Positions 60,020-64,000 of a stretch of 64,000 nt of DNA are shown here, in pieces. The stretch comes from Straminergon stramineum. Lineage: Eukaryota > Streptophyta > Bryopsida > Hypnales > Calliergonaceae. Each line of letters starts with the position of its first letter. Within the stretch, counting starts at the first letter, position 1. The notes beneath the pieces are model-generated. The model was not told where the DNA came from. It saw only the letters and a list, made by a program, of their open reading frames with translations, and did not search any database. The stretch spans positions 3,477,001 through 3,541,000 of the forward strand of contig OY987266.1 in the NCBI GenBank assembly GCA_963920665.1, given 5' to 3'. The translations under genes were made by a program, and so were the position numbers.

Positions 60020-61906
60020 AGATGAGATCTAGCCCCATTAGTAGACTACGAGTTCCCCACAATGGGAAAATTGGTGCACTGTGTCACTTCATCATGTTGA
60101 TGTGGTTGGGAGGGGACTACGTCAGATTTTTTTATTTTATTGTATTTTTTGAATTTTTTTTTTACTTCTTTTTCAATTTGAAGGCAAAAAATGTCTTTTC
60201 AATACTTCCCTAATCAATTCAGGGTAGATTTTGCTTCCCTTTCGATAAACATATTCATGATACAAAATTAGATTCATTCTTGTATTTTATAAAATAGCAC
60301 AAAAAATCATCTTTAGTTTGTTACAAAGAAGGAAACTATATCCTGATCAATCCTTTGTCGAGGAATGTAGCCTTGGAGAGTACAGCTACATATCATGGTT
60401 ATATTCATTCTCCAAACTTACTCTAAAAGGTTGTATCAATACTCATTAGAAAGTATCCAAGCCAGGAGTAAACTAGTATGAGATCCAGCATCAAGTCTAG
60501 TGAAAAAAATATGGTATAGAAAATAAATAAATAAATAAAAATAAAAAACAAAAAACAAAAAATAAAAAATAATTTATATATGTATATATTTGTCCTTCAT
60601 ATGCCCATAATATCATTAGGAATTTTTTGAGAAAATTCCTTAGGAGGTGGCACTCCTCACCTATATCCATGCCAACCAGCAAACTATTAATATGTCAATG
60701 GACGTATACAAGGTGTCTTCAAAGTACTACAACTTGTTATCATATGTTCACCTGAGAAACAATCTCCAATCCTATTCAATAAATGAACATAATAATTGCT
60801 ACAAAATAGAATACAAATAATCAGTTATGGAAGGCATGGCAATGCAACAATTCCAAGCAGGTATACATTAGACATTGGTTTGAATGATCAAACATTTGTT
60901 TAATGAGTGTCTTGACTATCTTCATTCACTAATGTTGCACGCTAGTATGCTTGGTGTGAACTTCAAATGCTCTTGTTAGGATTAACATTAGCATCTGGGC
61001 TTAGATCGAACTCTACATGTGGAGCCAAGTATGTATCAATGAAGTTTCTAGGAAAGTCGGCTATAGATAATTTGTTGTTTGAGCACTTTTCTTAAATTAA
61101 TTTGTTGAAACCTATTCTAATCTAGAGAGTAGTCATTGTTCTATTTGAGTTCACTGGACTCAAGTTATGTGAAACTTTAAATTACTTTGATTTTTGGTGA
61201 TAATGCAGGGATGTCTCTAGGAATGATTTTGTGAAGCTCGTACTAGATCTCAAAACTTCTTCCGCCCTCCAAATTATGTAAGTATTCATGACAAGTCATC
61301 ATTCTTCACTTTGAATTATGTTTCTTCATTTGCAGAAATGATCAAATTTCAAGTCATGATCATATAGAAATTGCATTGAAACTATCCAAATATTGAGTAC
61401 AGAACAACAGAACATTGTTCATAGTTCCTCTAAACCTTGTATTTTTTAAAACATAGGATTGCAGAGAAATCCACAATTTTATTGAAATCACCCACCTTTG
61501 TGCTTACAAAAAGATGGAGTTGATCTTGTGAGAGTTTTCATATTAAAAAATTTGTTCCAAGGTCCTCCATTAAGTTGATCGAGAATCTCATTCAATTCAT
61601 GATTCTTTTTGTGACATTGAGTCTGTATCTTCACGTATTGGCTTGTTGGATGAGCAGATTAAGGTTTATAGTATCAAGACTCAAGATCCATCATTGTCCT
61701 CAACCAGAGCTTGTGTTTGACCCGTCCACATTTCCACATCCAACTTAATCAAGCATTGTTGAACACACGTCTTATTACTGGTATGGTTAGAGCCTCTCGA
61801 TTGTCTAAGTTGTTAATTGATGTGTAGTCATTGTTTGAATTTGGGGTATGTTATTTAACTTAGGGTGCATTGTTGATGCTTGATAAATTGTGATATTTGG
61901 TTGCAG
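60020..61906. other. Intergenic, upstream of the hAT-like pseudogene
   Basis: No gene is supported. A purine-rich aaataaataaataaa tract is at 60520-60540. It may include 5' exons of the following pseudogene, but none could be fixed. Confidence 0.35.
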
Positions 61907-64000
61907 GTTAAGCAAAGAACTATCATCATGGTGCCTCATGTATGCATACCACTAGAAGAGGCCGAAGACAAAGGGCCTGCTTCCAATAGCAATGCCTCTT
62001 CTCGAAGGCAAAGTTCAAGCTCTTTTTACAAGAACATATCAAACCTTGTTGAAGTCACAAGAGTAGATTCAAGTGTTGCAGAAGTTGTGGCACCTACACA
62101 AGATATCATTCCTTTAAGTACCGTTGCAGATACAAATTTGCCTCAGGGTGTGAGTGGTGCAAGACCTAGACACAAAGTCAATTGCAAACAAGAGTCAAGG
62201 TCTTTGTTCCAGTATTTCAATTCAAGTTGAAATGCAAAAGATCAAGGCCCTCTCGAAGTTCCAGCTGCAATGAGCATCGATGAGGATCTTAGCATCTATT
62301 GTCAATTAGTGTCGTTGGCCAAGTCTGTACCCGTGGTTCCAATCTTGACAGTAAGCTCCAATTTACCAATCAAACATATCAATTGTTGTACTCACCCCTT
62401 GGAAGTCTTGCTTACAATTTGGGAAGCTATCCCGTCTCCTCAAGTAGGCGTTCCTACACCATGACTCAAAAAGAACAAGGAAAAAGAACTAGAATTGCAA
62501 GTGAAGATTAAGAAGGCACAAAAACTTTGTAGTACCTCAAGAGGTGGGGAAGGTAGCAGCTCCGCCCCAAATTACTCCTAGGCAAAAATCTCCACCCTAA
62601 GCAGTTCAGTGTGTATGATTGATGAAAATGGAACTGAATTTGTAAATTGCTCGGATGAGGAGATGATGTTTGTACTTAGTGAAGACGATGAATTTCAACC
62701 AGAGGTGACTATATATTTATCAAACCCAATTCTTAAGCGCAAGCAGTATGAGGCCTCTCGGAAATTCTAGGAGACATGGGCAATATGGCTACTATGGACA
62801 AAGATGACTCATAGTGAAGATGGTTTGATTTAGGGTGTAAAGTACTTGATTTGTAGTGTTGTGGAGAAAAAGACAAAGTTTTTGAAGGCGAAATACGACA
62901 CTCTCACAAAACATGCTAGACGTCGAAAAGCATTGAAGGACATAGTTGGAGTTGCAAAGAAGGGCAAGTGGTACTACTCCAAGAATTGTATGCATGCAAA
63001 GAATGCAGTATTGTATGCACAACGTGAACCCCAAACTATTCATCAATTGCTGCAAAATGAGAGTGGAGAGAGAGCACGGAAGCGGGTTCAATTTGGCACG
63101 ATGTTTCATGTTCTATAGGTATGTACCTAATTTTAGGGTGATGTTTTGATTTGTGAGTGCTTTTCGAATGTTGTTGTTTGAACTTATGTGTTGGAATGAT
63201 ACCAAGTATCTCAATTCATGTATTCAAAGTGAAGGGCTTACCCTTGGGATTTTGCTCTTTTATTCTAGTCTCTTGTGCTTGCTTTGGTTGTCGTAGTTGA
63301 ACTATATTTGCATCCCATGCAAACTATTGATTTGGCTTCCTATAGAGTTGGGAGTCATTGGAGTTGAATCTTGTAAAGAGGGTGATGTTGTTGAATTGGA
63401 TTTTATTTTTAGGTCTTACATATATATATATATATATATATATATTAAAGAGTTGTGTTTAATTTCAAAACTAGAATTGTTTGTTGATTTTACAAGAAGA
63501 CTTTGCATGGCTTGACTTTGTATATTGATTTTAGTTCTCACATAAAGAATATGGAGTCAAGATCTTCATCATGGGATCATGGAGTCATGTAACTTGAGCC
63601 ACATACTTCTGTGATTTAGTTCCTACTAAGTGATACCCATACTAGTCCTAAGTTTGTTAATTTCTTGCATGTAGCATGAGAGAGGCCTATTTAAAAAAGT
63701 CATTTCTTCCAAAACAATAGTTCTTGCCCAAGTATTGTGGATTTGGGACACTAATTTTTGTTTTATGCCACTTGAATGTGTGTGTTGAAATGAGATTGAA
63801 TAGTTTAATTTGAATGCATGTGTTTATTAGTGAATTGGTGTGTATAGGCAGGCAGGCCAATGACTAACTACGAGAGCTCTAACCGACTCTTGAACTTCTT
63901 GAAAGTGGAGCACCTTCCAAAGAAACATTGGACAGATTCGTTGGGTTGGCAAATAATAGAGGTCATGCATGCTCAAGTGAACCAGAAGATGCAAGAGGTT
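61907..64000 (+). pseudogene. hAT-like transposase gene, 5' part, broken, runs off window
   Basis: Exon A runs from an acceptor (ttgcag) at 61907 to a gtatgt donor at 63119, all in one frame but with TGA at 62228 and 62462 and TAG at 62579, 62768, 62831 and 63116. Exon B starts at 63848 (after tgtatag) and is open to the window end. The late part of exon A carries a finger-like segment (LICSVVEKKTKFLKAKYDTL, KHARRRKAL, YYSKNCMHAKN, KRVQFGTMFHVL). Exon B starts AGRPMTNYESSNRLLNFLK and continues HWTDSLGWQIIEVMH. Order and motifs match hAT-related proteins of the GRPMTxYES type that I remember from mosses and lycophytes. The last TAG sits directly on the splice donor, where CAG would be expected. 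Confidence 0.65.
63418..63446. repeat. TA microsatellite
   Basis: About 14 TA units inside the inferred intron of the hAT-like pseudogene. Confidence 0.95.

Overview
The window looks like nuclear DNA of a land plant with a large, repeat-rich genome. Three things point that way: single-copy plant genes (a plastid y-type thioredoxin, an S1FA-type protein, an endomembrane TM9SF/TMN protein and a DCD-domain protein) with canonical GT-AG introns of about 120 to 1000 bp; a short interstitial TTTAGGG tract; and plant-type hAT transposase remains. The species cannot be told from the sequence. A non-flowering plant is my guess, partly because the hAT-like gene at the right end resembles families I associate with mosses and lycophytes. 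Intergenic DNA is AT-rich. The host genes and several compact arrays are GC-rich.

Layout. 1-4.1 kb: AT-rich repeats including a TTAA-flanked element. 4.1-8.4 kb: S1FA-like gene (minus) and plastid thioredoxin y gene (plus), head to head across about 0.67 kb. 8.9-16.2 kb: nested non-autonomous transposons (TTAA-flanked elements, a CACTA-type MITE, a foldback, a TIR element with a 5-bp target duplication). 16.7-19.0 kb: TM9SF gene with one intron. 21.4-24.7 kb: four-exon DCD-domain gene (minus) with transposons in two introns. 26.5-33.1 kb: another TTAA element, dispersed repeats and degraded transposon reading frames. 33.3-35.1 kb: a diverged 0.9-kb tandem duplication.

35.6-55.7 kb is the unusual part. 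It holds a nearly full-length but nonsense-riddled hAT transposase and three diverged members of a protein family I do not recognise, named here the WCHI family after a conserved Trp-Cys-His-Ile. A fourth, gap-truncated reading frame is also present. Each is preceded, in the same orientation relative to the gene, by a cluster of a GC-rich motif (sense strand ACCCGCGGTCGCCC and ACCCGCACGCGCCCC). Most clusters are followed by a TATA-like box and a short conserved leader around TTTCATCCACCTTGAAG. Two further clusters (35.7 kb and the 1.4-kb 45.2-46.6 kb array) have no visible gene. This looks like a shared promoter module of a selfish or transposon-associated gene set.

55.7-64 kb: mostly AT-rich DNA with few signals, a captured fragment of the DCD gene, and a hAT-like pseudogene running off the right edge. 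Across the broken genes I count 14 in-frame stop codons: 6 TGA, 8 TAG and no TAA. That fits decay by C-to-T change at CG/CHG methylation sites. Bases 48881-49080 are a 200-N assembly gap.
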